Assembly (NCBI RefSeq): GCF_029784135.1
Contig: NC_073744.1
Location: 17,765,441-17,829,440 of the forward strand
Reading direction: 5' to 3'
DNA from: Toxorhynchites rutilus septentrionalis
Lineage: Eukaryota; Arthropoda; Insecta; Diptera; Culicidae
Length of the DNA stretch: 64,000 bases
Position 1 is the first letter of the stretch. Each line of letters opens with the position of its first letter. Under the pieces are notes generated by a model that made no database searches, was not told the origin of the DNA, and saw only the letters and a list, made by a program, of their open reading frames with translations. Made by a program: the position numbers and the translations under genes. Positions 1 through 11,043 of the stretch are shown piece by piece.

Positions 1-1300
1 GAAGACGAAGACGACGAAAAAATTGATGCATTTTAAAATTACCGACAAAAAATGAAACTAGAACCCGGGGAGAGCGAACCACTAAAAAGCACTAACTAAC
101 AACGCTAGAGAAGAGAGTGGCAGCAGCAGCAGCAGCAGCAGTAGGACGATTTAATTCAGTACATTAACCGATTTAATACCGGATTTTTGCCCTCCATGTT
201 TTCTGTCTCTCGACCCGATGAAAAAAGAGGGCTATTAAACTTTAATACTTGCACTGTCATCAAGCGCTCCCTTCACGGTTGTCGGTCCGGCCATGTTGAG
301 GTAGGCCATGTGCCGAGAATGGGGGGGGGGTTGAGGGACAGGGTGGTCGTAATTTGATCTGGCAGCACTGGGAAAGAGTGCTGGGAGGGGGTGAAGAGGG
401 ATTGAGACAGAGGAAATAAGTGGACAAAATAATCTCCGTTCGATCGAGCGCTTCGCCGCCACTTCCATCCATCAAGATGGATAATTAAACCGACATTTGC
501 ACTTACGTGTCGAACAGTCCAAAATGGCAACGCAATTGGCAACATGGCGTGGTGGCGAGCTTATTGTCATCCTTTGAGGGGCACTTCTAAGTGGATTCAT
601 CACAAAAATCACCATCCCTCCTCCCTGGACTGCTGGAGCAGAAAGCCGAGAAAGGAAGAAAGACGAAAAATGCATCTCTGGTTTTGCCAGCGCTAAAAAT
701 ATCGCCACTGACCTTGAAGCTGGTTGTTGATTTTTCGAGTGCACGCGATGATGTGTAGCGAGCGAAGAATTTACTCTTCGCTCGTTCGTCGGAAGTGCTC
801 GACTCTCGACTGCAAGACGCTTTTGTTGATCGATTTATGTTTGCACATTTTGCCCCTCTCCTCACCACCACAGTCCAACAACACTAACACGATCGCTTTT
901 CGTACTCATCGTCGCCGAATCGGCACCGGAAGTTGGGATGTCGCCTTAAAATGACGCAAATATACTCCAGGAACCTAGAGGCGAATGAACTGAAAAGTTT
1001 AAAGCCTCTTTAATCCAACATCATCATCATCCAGGAACACGATACAAGCAGGGAAAAAAATTAAGAATTGCGAGATCTCTGAATTTCAAATTAATTTGAT
1101 TCACTTAAAGTTTTACGTTCCATGAAAAACAGTAAAGCATTCAAAGTATGCATATGTTTTTTTTAAATTTATTTTTAAAGAGACTTTGCCTAATGTGGCA
1201 TTCGCCTCTATGCATATGTTATAATCATGCATATGTTATATTTCAAGTTTAATGTCGTTCATGACATTAAACTTCAAAGCAAAACAAAATTTCGCCTTAT
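1..1300. other. Low-copy DNA without a recognisable gene
   Basis: I see no coding region I can support. Short open frames occur on both strands around 235-950 but lack recognisable domains and overlap one another. The stretch has a (CAG)7 run at 121-141, a G-run near 323-331, and becomes AT-rich after about 1080. It could be an intron, UTR or intergenic DNA of a host gene outside the window. Confidence 0.5.
121..141. repeat. (CAG)7 microsatellite
   Basis: Seven perfect CAG units are seen directly. No open frame with family resemblance runs through it, so there is no reason to read it as a polyglutamine tract. Confidence 0.9.
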
Positions 1301-1446
1301 GTACAGGGTCTTTCAGATTAAACGCTCACGCAAAAAATCGAATAGCTCCTTATATATTTATTTTCGATGGTAACACTCCATTCCTCACTTCGGGACGATA
1401 ATATTCGGCTACTCGTTCAGTCTGATCGGATGGTTTTAGTGTCAAG

Positions 1447-1602
1447 ATGTACAATTTACAAGAACTTGTTTTTTTAGTGAAATCGTATTACTCGAACAAC
1501 CGAAGGCTTAATGAAATTTTGTCCTCTTATGGTAAGAATTTCAACATTTCTCGTCGTCGATTAGTTCCTCTGGGGGTACGTGAAGGATCATTGTTATGTT
1601 AA
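1447..1602 (+). pseudogene. Mariner-like transposase, N-terminal remnant
   Basis: An ATG at 1447 opens 51 codons beginning MYNLQELVFLVKSYYSNN, the opening helix of the N-terminal helix-turn-helix seen in mariner-like transposases. A TAA stop at 1600-1602 lies immediately before the TA into which the inner element inserted. The matching C-terminal codons are at 2871-2948, so the catalytic D,D,D/E region is absent. It cannot encode an active transposase. Confidence 0.75.
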
Positions 1603-1604
1603 TA

Positions 1605-2869
1605 AAGGGTGTGTCACATCAAATTGCATCACGGAAAATACGCTGTAGGAATTCGCCCAGTAGACCGATCCTTTTGAAAATTTTAGACAGTAAAATAAAA
1701 ACTATTAAACAACTTTTGGCATTTTCTTTTTATTCATACTTCGAACCCAAGCCCGTATACTCGCACCTTCCTCTTTACCCCGTCCATAAGGTTCTGTACA
1801 ACGTCAGGTTGTAGTTTTTTTTTGAACAGAAATCCATTTTCTCTTGAAGTCCGCCTCCGATTTGACAACTTTTGGGTTCTTCCGGAGGGCCTGCTTCATA
1901 ATCGCCCAATATTTCTCTTTTGGGCGAAGCTCCGGCGCGTTGGCCGGGTTCATTTCCTTTGGCACGAAGGTGACCCCGTTGGCTTCGTACCACTCAAACA
2001 CATCCTTTGAATAGTGGCACGAAGCGAGATCCGGCCAGAAGATGGTCGGGCCCTCGTGCTGCTTCAATAGTGGTAGTAAGCGCTTCTGTAGGCACTCCTT
2101 AAGGTAAACCTGCCCGTTTACCGTGCCGGTCATCACGAAGGGGGCGCTCCGCTTTCCGCAAGAGCAAATCGCTTGCCACACCATGTACTTTTTGGCAAAC
2201 TTGGATAGTTTCTGCTTGCGGATCTCCTCCGGAACGCTGAATTCGTCCTCTGCGGAGAAGAACAACAGGCCCGGCAGCTGACGAATGTCCGCTTTGACGT
2301 AGGTTTCGTCGTCCATTACCAGGCAATGCGGCTTCGTCAACATTTTGGTGTACAGCTTCCGGGCTCGCGTCTTCCCCACCATGTTTTGCCTTTACGCAGG
2401 CCCTCCCGCTGCTTGGTCCGCTGGACGAATGAACTTGACAAATTCAGTTTATTGGCGACATCCCGGACCGAACTTCTCGGATCACGTCTAAACTGCTTAA
2501 CTACGCGCTTGTGATCTTTTTCACTGACGGAGCATCCATTTTTGCCGTTCTTCACCTTCCGGTCGATGGTTAGGTTCTCGAAGTATCGTTTTAGTACTCT
2601 GCTGATCGTGGATTGGACGATTCCCAGCATCTTACCGATGTCCCGATGTGACAACTCCGGATTCTCGAAATGAGTGCACAGGATTAATTCACGACGCTCT
2701 TTTTCGTTCGATGACATTTTTCCAAATTTACGAAAAATTGACAGTGAAGCATGGCCAACGTGATCTATACACTCTTATCTGATTATAAGCGAAAGCAGAA
2801 GATATAATTCCTAAAAAATAAATTCCTACAGCGTTTTTTCCGTGATGCAATTTGATGTGACACACCCTT
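1605..2869 (-). mobile_element. Tc1/mariner element of DD37E (ITmD37E) type
   Basis: The element is 1265 bp. About 49 bp of near-identical terminal inverted repeat starts AAGGGTGTGTCACATCAAAT at the left, with its complement ending GATGTGACACACCCTT at the right. TA duplications lie at 1603-1604 and 2870-2871. It sits inside the mariner remnant at 1304-2962. Length, TA target and long inverted repeats fit Tc1/mariner. The DD37E assignment comes from counting 37 residues between the second Asp and the Glu of its transposase. Confidence 0.95.
1804..2717 (-). pseudogene. DD37E transposase, one apparent frameshift
   Basis: Transcribed leftward from an ATG at 2717. The first frame (2717 to about 2380) encodes about 110 residues of paired-type helix-turn-helix DNA-binding domain (MSSNEKERRELILCTHF...). 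The second frame (about 2382 to 1804) holds the catalytic domain with VMDDETY (first Asp), FWPDLASCHY (second Asp) and PELRPKEKYW (Glu). Thirty-seven residues separate the second Asp and the Glu, diagnostic of ITmD37E-type transposases known from mosquitoes. The frames overlap at 2337-2382 and appear joined by a single one-base indel near 2375-2400, where family-like sequence moves from one frame to the other. About 305 residues combined is close to the usual family length. Catalytic residues are intact, so inactivation is recent or a sequencing error. Confidence 0.9.
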
Positions 2870-2870
2870 T

Positions 2871-2948
2871 AAGCCAGAAAATTTGGAGGAGCTCAAAGAA
2901 AAAATAACTCGGATTTTGAGTGAGAATAACTCGGACGTGAACGTTTGA
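2871..2948 (+). pseudogene. Mariner-like transposase, C-terminal remnant
   Basis: These codons read KPENLEELKEKITRILSENN and end in a TGA at 2946-2948 inside the right inverted repeat. The PxNLEELKxxI pattern is the conserved C-terminal helix of mariner-like transposases. It is the other end of the remnant starting at 1447. Confidence 0.7.
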
Positions 2949-2964
2949 TTTGAAAGACCCTGTA

Positions 2965-3484
2965 TATTTTTACAAGTATATATCAACATGTGTTCTTAAT
3001 TCTAGGGTTAATAAAGTAGGAAACTGCAGCAATCCTTGAACAATGAATGTATTAGTAATGAACATTAGTCTTGATATGAAGTCGTCATACACTTCAAGGC
3101 CTCAACAAAATAAGAACTAGCTTCGGGGAAAGTCGTACTGCTGGGTAATAATGGAGCAATTTCACGCCACATCGGTCAAAAAACAGCAAGTTTTGACCTG
3201 ACCCGCTCCGATTTTTTCGAAACTTGGTGTCCATAATGGAAGCTACCCAAAATTACAATTCAAAAATTTCATTATAATATGACCAATTCAAATCACGACT
3301 GATTTTTGAAAAGGGCGTATTCAAAATCATTTATCTTTGTTTCAAAAAATCGTTATTCAAAACCCAGATGTCTGATTAAAATTCAGGAAAAATAACATTT
3401 AAAATACACTGTTGAAAAATATTACTCAAAATTTGAGTACAATAACATTTATATCTCATTTATATTTCAAAACACCCAATCTTC
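2965..3484. other. AT-rich DNA, nothing recognised
   Basis: No coding region or repeat boundary could be assigned between the mariner remnant and the Rep-B end fragment that begins near 3485. Confidence 0.4.
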
Positions 3485-3545
3485 GATATTGACGTACAAC
3501 TACGACTTTCATTTCTATACCGGGGTGTGAAATGAAAAATGGTAT
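3485..3545 (+). repeat. Rep-B left-end fragment
   Basis: GACGTACAACTACGAC at 3491-3506 followed by TTTCATTTCTATACCGGGGT is a variant of the left end of Rep-B, best seen at 30526 and, inverted, at 61147. Only the end is present; the Helitron-like repeat follows. Confidence 0.6.
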
Positions 3546-3559
3546 GTAGGGGTTTTTGA

Positions 3560-4617
3560 GGCCGGCGAAGGTTTTCGTGATAGTTTGAGACCCTTCCCCC
3601 CTCTCTAAGGGGGGGCTTTCATACAAATGAAACACAAATTTCTACGTAACACGCGAATTAATCAAGCAAATGCAACCAAATTTGGCATGTGCAGGTTTTA
3701 GGGTGTAATAAATGTTTCTATGGTGGTTAGACACTCAACCCCCCTCTCTAAGGGGGGGCTGCCATACAAATGAAACACAAATTTCTGCATTACTCGAGAA
3801 TTAATCAAGCAAATGAAACCAAATTTGGTATGTTGAGGTTTTAGGGTGCAATAAATGTTTTTACGGTGGTTAGACTCCTCCCCCTCTCTAAGGGGGAGCT
3901 GCCATACAAATGAAAGACAAAGTTCTGCATGACTCGAAAACTAATCAAGAAAATACCACATTTGGCATGCGAAGGTTTTAAGGGACACAAATAGATTCTA
4001 TGACGAATAGACACTCCTCCCGTCTCTCTGAGGGGGGAGGAGGGCTGCCATACTAATGAAGCATACATTTCCGCATAATTCAAGAACTAATCAAGCAAAC
4101 GGAACTAAATTTGGCATGTGGAGGTTTTATAGGGAAGAAACATTTCTAAGGTGGTTCGACTCTCCTCCCCCCTCTCTAAGGGGGGCTACCCTACAAATGA
4201 AAAACAAATTTCTGCATAACTCGAAAACTAACTTAGGGGGCACGAAACGTTTCTATGGTGAATAGACACTCCTCCCCCTCTCTAAGGGGAAAAGAGAGGA
4301 GGGGTCTGCCTTTATTCTATCATATTTTATGTATCAAACATTTATTCCATGTAACGGAGAATCATGTTCTTTGCAAGTGGTTGAAAAATCTTGAACGAGA
4401 ATTGTGTCTGAAAATAATCTGATATTATAATGATGAGTTTTGGTAGAAGTGCTATGATTTTTTTAGTGAAGGGTTAATTCAACGAGGTCGATTTTAAGAT
4501 CAATCAATGAACAGTTCTGCGATTGGACTCATGAACTTGCGCTTAGTAAGAAAACGTGAATGTTTGAAGGTATTGATAACAAAAAACAAATTTCGGGCGG
4601 GACGAAGTTTGCCGGAT
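3560..4617 (+). mobile_element. Non-autonomous Helitron-like repeat, copy 1
   Basis: Its right part (about 4310-4617) matches the inverted copy at 11513-11990 and ends in GGGCGGGACGAAGTTTGCCG, the 3' tail that elsewhere in the window runs on to CTAG followed by T, a Helitron-type terminus. Here the tail is damaged after GCCG. The left part is a minisatellite of ~140-bp units. The Helitron assignment rests on the tail shared with copies at 11513, 24460, 41332 and 61890; the 41332 copy carries Helitron Rep sequence. Confidence 0.6.
3595..4305 (+). repeat. Minisatellite, units of about 140 bp
   Basis: Units open with CCCCCTCTCTAAGGGGGGCT near 3602, 3746, 3889, 4025, 4174 and 4277. Each continues with GCCATACAAATGAAACACAA, a CAAGCAAATG stretch and a GGTTTTAGGG stretch. 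The last unit is short. One degenerate unit appears inverted in the copy at 11820-11975. The CT/AG flank CCCCTCTCTAAGGGGGG is nearly self-complementary, so each junction could form a short hairpin. Confidence 0.85.
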
Positions 4618-4894
4618 GACTTTATTTATACCAATTGTTTCTTTTCAGTTCCACGCATGGGCTAACCAATCAAACCATCCGGCAATCACTAATTTCAGAT
4701 CCACATAGCACCAAACCGGTTCTTTCCAGAACCACTTCACAACTTTGAAAAAGTTCAATTGAAGTTTTCTAAATATATATGATATTTTCATAAATATACT
4801 CATTCGCTCACAGATTTACAAGAAGAATTTCCTCCAATCTTGCAATTGATTCATCCGTCCATTCATTGAGAATTGATTCAGATTCAACTTCGAA
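4618..4894. other. AT-rich DNA, nothing recognised
   Basis: No coding sequence or clear element end between the Helitron-like tail and the Rep-B right end. Confidence 0.4.
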
Positions 4895-4975
4895 CAAATG
4901 ATCACTAAATCAACGATAGTCCTACGTCACCCTTGCGGTTATACCACAGATATATCCCACTTCCTGTTTTTTTAA
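4895..4975 (+). repeat. Rep-B right-end fragment
   Basis: GATAGTCCTACGTCA (inverted relative to the left-end motif) is followed by the terminal hairpin at 4937-4957, arms GGTTATACC and GATATATCC, then a T-rich tail. The left part of this copy is missing. Confidence 0.7.
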
Positions 4976-5265
4976 TTTTATTTTTATTATAAAGCCCTTC
5001 TAATTTAACAAAGTTTGACGTATAGCGGTGCCTTATCGAACTCACCGAAATGGAGATATGAATTTTTGAAAGTTTATGAAATTTCAATATACTTTGTGGA
5101 ATCCTAACCATTTAAGGGATGTAATATGAAAAATAGAATCTAGATGCGATCTAACATGCAAAACGATATATAACGTTTTATCTTAAGACTAACCGTTTGC
5201 TCAATGATCAATTCAGGCAAAATAACTCGGCGGACTCGATTGTATACAGTTTAAGAAAAAAAAAA

Positions 5266-5930
5266 TTTTGACGTGATACTACGTCTAACCGGAGTTTATG
5301 GGGGTAGAATGAAAACCTAAACGCAGAACATCCAGGAAAAATGAAAGATTTCGAATGCTCAGAACTCGAACATTTCCTAATAGATTGGAAAAATGTTTGC
5401 ATCAACTGAAAGGAAATGTTTCTACGCTTCTATCACAATGAACAAAATGTTATTTTTCATGGGATAAACAATTGGAGAACTGTGAAATATCAAGCGTTAT
5501 CTACACGCCATAACTGCTATGTTTTGATAGGCCCGATTTACGGTTTCCCAACACAGACTTCAAAATCAATGTACCTGGGGGAATTCGCTTTTAAAATACA
5601 TGCAAGTTGGGAAAACTTTTGTTCCCACCGAAATGTGTTCCCTAACACAGTCATCAAAACCAAGGTGCCTTACATTACACAGCGTTTGTTAGAAATTATT
5701 TACTTACACAGAGAATTTTTTTTTCTTTCTTTATTGAAGAGATTTTCAGTCAAAGGCTGGTTCATCTCTAACAGATACAGAGAATATGTTGAATTCAATT
5801 GAATTCGAAAATTGTTTCATTCAATCAATAATTTAATCAATATAAACAAATGATTACTAAGCCCACGGTAGTCCCACGTCAACCTTGCGGTTATGTCATA
5901 GATATAACTCACCCACTTTTTAATATTCCA
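5266..5930 (+). repeat. Rep-B copy, HINE-like interspersed element
   Basis: The left motif GACGTGATACTACGTC is at 5270-5285; the right inverted motif GTAGTCCCACGTCAACC and hairpin (5889-5909, arms GGTTATGTC and GATATAACT) are at the other end. Inside is about one internal unit (ACACAGACTTCAAAATCAAT ... CATGCAAGTTGG ... TTGTTCCCACCG). A 128-codon open frame over 5416-5802 follows the repeat's own sequence, shows no domain, and is not conserved as an open frame in other copies. Confidence 0.7.
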
Positions 5931-5963
5931 AATATGACTTATTTCAAGAAAAAGTGTAATATA

Positions 5964-6090
5964 GGGTTGGGGAAAAAGAAATGTCGTATTTCCGATCGAA
6001 ATTTGACGCTTTATTTAACATACTTAAAATTATCCAATTTAAGTCAAATATGCGTCGTTTTGTTCGCAAAATTGTGGCCATTTAGAAGCT
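5964..6090 (-). pseudogene. Mariner terminus with last transposase codons
   Basis: Next to a TA at 5962-5963 the sequence GGGTTGGGGAAAAAGAAATG resembles a known mariner terminal repeat type. Read leftward, the codons at about 6041-6075 give CEQNDAYLT and a stop, the conserved C-terminus of mariner transposases (compare VIEQNGAYLT at 62726-62755 in this window). The rest of the element is gone. Confidence 0.65.
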
Positions 6091-6167
6091 ACTTCATTAT
6101 CTTCATTATCTTCATTATCGGTCAATATTTGAAACCTCATCTTAACAAATTACTCATGCTGAAGCTA

Positions 6168-6761
6168 CACCCAAACTAGCGTTGGCAGAAAACATGTCAT
6201 CTTTGGCAGAAATGATGCCATTTCCTGTGCATGAGAGTCAAATGCGCAAATAATGAGCTATTTTAAGAGCTTAAAAATGGTTTGTATGTATGCAAGCAGA
6301 CATCTCTTTCTGTTCTCTTTTCTCTTTTCATTTGGGATTGTGCAAAAAAAAAAGTCCATACAACGTTAATGGGGGATCGAACCAAGGCCGGCTGAGATGC
6401 AAAGTTACTTTACACGACCACTCTATCCATATAGCTGCCAGCGCTATCATAAAGGAGCGTGATAATATTAAACTTCTTCATAAAATGAAGTTGGAAGGTG
6501 TTTTCTAAGACGATAAAGAAGAACATGAACGAGAATATATCTTTCTCTGTTTGGGCCGAGTATTTGGAAAACTATACGAAAAGTTTTCATATGCTTTCAT
6601 TTAAATGTGTCTCCTGTTTCGCTCCCTTAATTGGCTCTAGCATATATATTATACAAATGATATACATGTATTGGGGAGAAGAACATTTTATGTTATCTTT
6701 CAGCTCATTTAATGTAATAAATCAGGATGCCAGAACATGTGCTAAAAATTAACTTTGGGTG
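6168..6761. mobile_element. MITE of about 594 bp with TA target
   Basis: The ends are CACCCAAACT at the left and its inverted partner ending in TTTGGGTG at the right, flanked by TA (6166-6167, 6762-6763). The subterminal parts also pair loosely (AAACATGT near the left, AACATGTGCT near the right). A right end of the same family lies at 20987-21018. A tRNA-like insert occupies 6343-6447. Confidence 0.7.
6343..6447 (-). repeat. tRNA-like Pol III element (degenerate SINE or tRNA pseudogene)
   Basis: Read leftward from about 6447, an A-box-like stretch (TATATGGATAGAGTGGTCG) is followed 30-35 bases later by a B-box-like GGTTCGATCCC, the internal promoter of tRNA genes. A run of ten Ts at 6344-6353 on that strand would act as a Pol III terminator. 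The cloverleaf stems are poor, so this is not called a functional tRNA. Confidence 0.5.
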
Positions 6762-6763
6762 TA

Positions 6764-9449
6764 TCCTTCAAAGTCCTATAATAAACACTTCTGAATCGCA
6801 TTGTACAGATGAATTAAATGTATAAACAAACACACACAAATAAAAATCCACTCAAATGTTGGCCCTTTTCACTTGTTGAATCAAACCCAACCGTCATTCA
6901 TTGATCAATCGGCTGTGAATTCGAATCGGTAGCGTGTTACAAAAGAGAACACAGAAAAAAACACAACACCAAAAGGCCAACCCAAAGTGCAGCAGACGTG
7001 AACTTGTTGTGTTGTGTACAAAATAAACGAATAAAAAAAAAACGTTACTTCAATAGCGTATAAACGAGTGGAGTACAACACATCAAAGGATGCAAAAACA
7101 ACGATCAAAAAAATAAAAACATTACTTCATTGGGATTTTTCATGCACCTTCCGAAAACCCGACACGGCGAGTAAATGAGGAAGAGTTGGTTGGTTGGTTG
7201 GTGTGTGTGTGTGCGAGGGGTGTGCGGATTGGGTTATTACAGTGCATTTTTCGGTTGGCCAAATCGGCGTACTAAACATCATCACAGTTGGCGTAGGTCA
7301 ATTTGGTTTTACGATGCCGCGCGCATACAGACAAACACACACACAAAACACCGTAAGAGTGTCTGCATATCTGGTTGCATTCACTATCCATTCACAGCGG
7401 GAATATTTGAGGTTACACTTTTTTGGCAATCTGCCCGGCACGAAATCTGAATGACGGCGCGGCGGATTGTAACGCGATGTGTGGCGTTGTGTGCATACTA
7501 CGAACGAAAGGGAAAGTTTTACGCGAAACGATTTTTTTTCTGTTTGCCAATTGCATTTTTCGTCGTTTTGGTGGTTCCTTTCTGGGTGCTTTCGCGAGTG
7601 CATTTTTTGCAAGCCGGTTTCGGGGGTTGTTTTCAGAGTTGGATGGGCTTTCGTCATGCGCGACCTTTAGCGGCCCTTGCTTGCTGTGGACAGCAACATT
7701 CCGCGCTGGCCGTGGAGAAATGTGCTTGTTAATCGGATCCAGTGGTGAGTTCATAATAGCCCCCTCTCGAGATTAATGGCCATTTATCGGTAGGGCAAGG
7801 ACCGGTTTTTTCGAATTATTTTTGATGGGCGATGTTATTTTTTAATGTCTGCGGGGCATGGTTAAACTTTGCCGTAAATGTTTCGCGACATCAGACAGCG
7901 ACATGGTTGAAAACGAAAACCAGAGACATTACCCAAGGTTAAGTCTTTTCGGTTCGGAGAAAAATTGGTTGCATAATCGGCTGAAAAGGTCGGTTTTGAA
8001 TGCTAATTTTTTCACAATGTCGTATGCGCTGATTCCAATCCAATAACTACCATCAACTTGATCCTGCCTTAACACATCAACTTGATTCCATCAACGCCAG
8101 TAATTAATTCCAACTTCGACTTGTAGTCGATGGTAAACCATTCAGTCACGTCTTCTATTCCTGGCCATACGATCCGCCGAGAAGGGTCACCGCTATGGTA
8201 TGCTCGGTAGACTTTGTAAAAAATACATAAGGATGCATTTGACTGAATGTGTAGCGCAGCGTTTCCCGAGGTACCTCTTCAGAGAAAAGTTTAAAAAATG
8301 CTGCGAACCGCACATCGGAGAAGCGTGCAACTTCTAAATAGGATCAGCAATCAATAAAATGCAACTGCGGAGCACATAGAGCAACTACAAAAAAGTTATA
8401 TTAAAAAAAGGATCGAGAGCGGGTGAATTGAATCGTGAAGCGTCCTTCCACCCCGCGTTCTACTCTAATCGGCAGAGGAAAAAAAACGCATATGTAGCAT
8501 AGAAACAAAATAATCTGAGCTCATGAAAACAAAAAAAAAAGCTGAAAGAAAGATAGACGGCCAGCGAACGAACGGAAGAACGAGAGAACGCGTACGAATA
8601 ACACTGCAGCCCCGTATCGAGTTTCGTCCCGTGAACGCACACACCTCTTCACTCTCCACTCCACTCAGCCGCCATCCGCGCTTTCAAAACGCGAGATCCA
8701 TTAGATGAGTGTGTTTTTATTACACATTGATTGAATCAAACTAAATTTGATCAATAACTTGTGTCTAACGCACACAAGAGTGCTCGCATTAGGCCACAGA
8801 AAGCGACTATCCACCGAAACATTGAATAGCCCTCTCGGGTTATTACAATGCACAATAGTCCAGGAGACTGCTCTAACTTTTATATATAAAATTTTACATG
8901 CAAACTGTCTTCGAAAGATTTTTAGAGTTTACTAATGCGAACATTTTTCGATGCAGAACTTGTCAATATCTCACCTTTACTCAAAATTATTGATAGTTCA
9001 AAACAGTTTTTTTCTTGGTAACCCTAACGTAACTTAGAAAAAAGGTTATTTCAAGAGATAGAGAAAAATATTGTTCTACAAAGATGTCTCAAATAATTGG
9101 AGCTACAACATTGTCGAACTATGTTTTCCTCTATCTTTAAAGATAAGAAAGTTAGATTTTTTAATCATCGACAATTTTGATCACCCTATTTTTGACAACA
9201 TAAAAACGAGCGCTCTCTCATGAGTAACAACTTTGTCTAAGACAGTTTTTGTCTAGAGAATAACTATCAAGCTCTAAATGCTGATTTCCACTTAAATGCA
9301 TCTCCTGGACCATTGTGCAATATATGCTGCTGATGTCGTGAAGCCTCTCGAAAGAACACAACAGAGTTGAACATGACACTCGCTGGTACCGGAGTTCCTC
9401 CGAAGCGACTCACCGAAGTAATTGGCGGATAGATGACAACTTGTGTCGT
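6764..9449. other. Low-copy DNA without a supported gene
   Basis: About 7150-7740 is richer in G+C and has overlapping open frames on both strands (up to 117 codons at 7423-7776), typical of chance. Small GGTTG/GT repeats lie at 7186-7214. From about 8940 the sequence turns AT-rich and resembles dispersed repeat DNA. I see no domain, splice pattern or RNA gene that I can defend. Confidence 0.45.
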
Positions 9450-10515
9450 TTTTTGACGTAGAACTACGTCTTTCAGGAAGGGTGCCAAATCTGCATACCA
9501 ATCGAATCGATCGAATCGGAAATTCTCTACGATTTGTTCGGTATGCTATACATTAAAATTCGCTGATCTCTAAACGGTTTAAATTCATGGAAACTGGAAG
9601 AACTTCCTTTTTTCCCATACATTTGTTCTACCGATTTGTGTGCTAACCCTACCCGTATTTCGAATGCTTATAACTCGAACATTTCTCAACAGATCGGAAA
9701 GATGTTTGCATCAATTGATAGGAATAATTTCTACGCGTCTATCACAATTAATAAAACGATATTTTTCATGAGATGAACAATTGAATAACTGTAAAATGCC
9801 AAGCGTTATCTAAACGCCCTAACTGCCAAGTTTTGATTGGCCCGATTCACGTTTTTTCCAACACAGATTTCAAAATCGATGTACCTGTGGAAATCCGCTT
9901 TGCAAATATACATGCAAGTCGGGGATATTTTTGTTCTCACCGAGCTGTGTTTCCATAACACGGACTTCAAAATCAATGTGCCTGGGGGAATTCGCTTTGT
10001 CATAACATGCAAGTTGGGGGTATTCTTTTCCCACTGAGCTGTGTTTCCCTAACACGGATTTCAAAATAATGTGCCTGGAGTGAATCCACTTTGCAAATAC
10101 ATGCAAGTCGGGGGTATTTTTTTGGTGTTGTGTACTTTTGTGCTCGCTTGTCGTTGTGCAGACCGGAATATGTTTCCCTAAAACGTCATTTCGTCATTTC
10201 AGATACTAGAGGTGAATGAGCTGTCGCGGATCGAGAATTCCGTAAACATGAGATGTGCAATATTTTCAGAGGGAAATATAAAATACAATGATCGTTTGAC
10301 AATTCTTCCGTTCACATATTTTGGTAGTCCTAGGCATAATATCAAACGTTAAAAGACGTTCATCAAATTTATTTGTAACGAAGAACATAATTCATTACAA
10401 TAAATTCGATGCATTCTAAAATAATATTCAAAGTGGTAAACAAGTGGAATGCATAATGTAATTGCGTTGTTCTACGTCGAAAATATGCGGTCGTGTCCTA
10501 GATACAACCCCTTAC
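9450..10515 (+). repeat. Rep-B copy with three internal units
   Basis: Left motif GACGTAGAACTACGTC is at 9455-9470. Three internal units of about 95 bp begin at the ACACAGATTTCAAAATC-type motif near 9860, 9958 and 10050. The right hairpin at 10489-10509 has arms GGTCGTGTC and GATACAACC, a variant with altered stem bases that still pairs, followed by a T-rich run. Confidence 0.75.
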
Positions 10516-10519
10516 ACTT

Positions 10520-10670
10520 TTTTTTATAAATTCGTTTATTTTTACGGGTTCAGATACATAAGTTTAAAGGAGCCGAATTCTTAAATATATTTTTAAAACT
10601 ATATATATGAACTATTTTCTTAAATCTATGGTTAGTAATGTGAGAAACCGATTACTCAACTTGTGTCGTT
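10520..10670 (-). mobile_element. 3'-end fragment of the I-like retrotransposon
   Basis: The run AATTCGTTTATTTTTACGGG ... TTAAAGGAGCCGAATTCTTA ... CTATGGTTAGTAATGTG ... AACCGATTACTC matches 53768-53910, the 3' untranslated end of the I-clade element in this window, same orientation. A T-run at 10518 on this strand is the poly(A) side. It is a severely 5'-truncated copy, typical of non-LTR retrotransposition. It abuts the Rep-B right end directly. Confidence 0.8.
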
Positions 10671-11040
10671 GTTTGCTACCGTTTTGTCTCAAATTCCGAA
10701 TACTTTTCTTTCGTATAACATCGTTCACAGATGCCAACCATCCTGATTTTTCAGAATTTCCCAGACTTTTTGGTATGCTTCCTGATATCCTGACGAACAC
10801 TCAATTTTCCCTGATTTTTATAAAAAGATCCTGATTTTCCTGATTTTTTACTTTTTGCTAAATCACAAAAAAAATATCCATAATAAATTCCCTGGCAAAG
10901 TTTTGCTGGTTGTGTGTGACAACTGCCATAATAGTCTACATTAAAAAGCTTTTCGGTCTACGCTACTCTTTCTTTCGATTATCATCTGAGTGTTCGCCTT
11001 TTCGAAGGTACAGTGTTGACATTTTTTAAATCTTGAAGTT
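10671..11040. other. AT-rich repeat-like DNA
   Basis: Includes CATCCTGATTTTTCAG and repeated TCCTGATTTT stretches around 10737-10850 that look like a dispersed repeat, but I could not place its ends. Confidence 0.35.
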
Positions 11041-11043
11041 AAC

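Larger units (their letters stand above)
1304..2962 (+). mobile_element. Decayed mariner-type element (host of nested DD37E element)
   Basis: The ends are inverted repeats: CAGGGTCTTTCAGATTAAAC at the left and its near-perfect reverse complement ending in AAAGACCCTG at the right. Both ends are flanked by TA (1302-1303 and 2963-2964), the target duplication of Tc1/mariner elements. Without the 1265-bp inner transposon only about 392 bp remain. Those hold the N-terminal and C-terminal codons of a transposase with the catalytic middle missing, so this was already an internally deleted, MITE-like derivative when the second element landed in it. Confidence 0.9.

Noticed and set aside
5416..5802. 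128-codon open frame
   Set aside because: Lies entirely in the Rep-B repeat and is not open in other copies.
7423..7776. 117-codon rightward open frame (and overlapping 113-119 codon leftward frames)
   Set aside because: Mutually overlapping frames in a GC-richer stretch with no domain; most likely chance.
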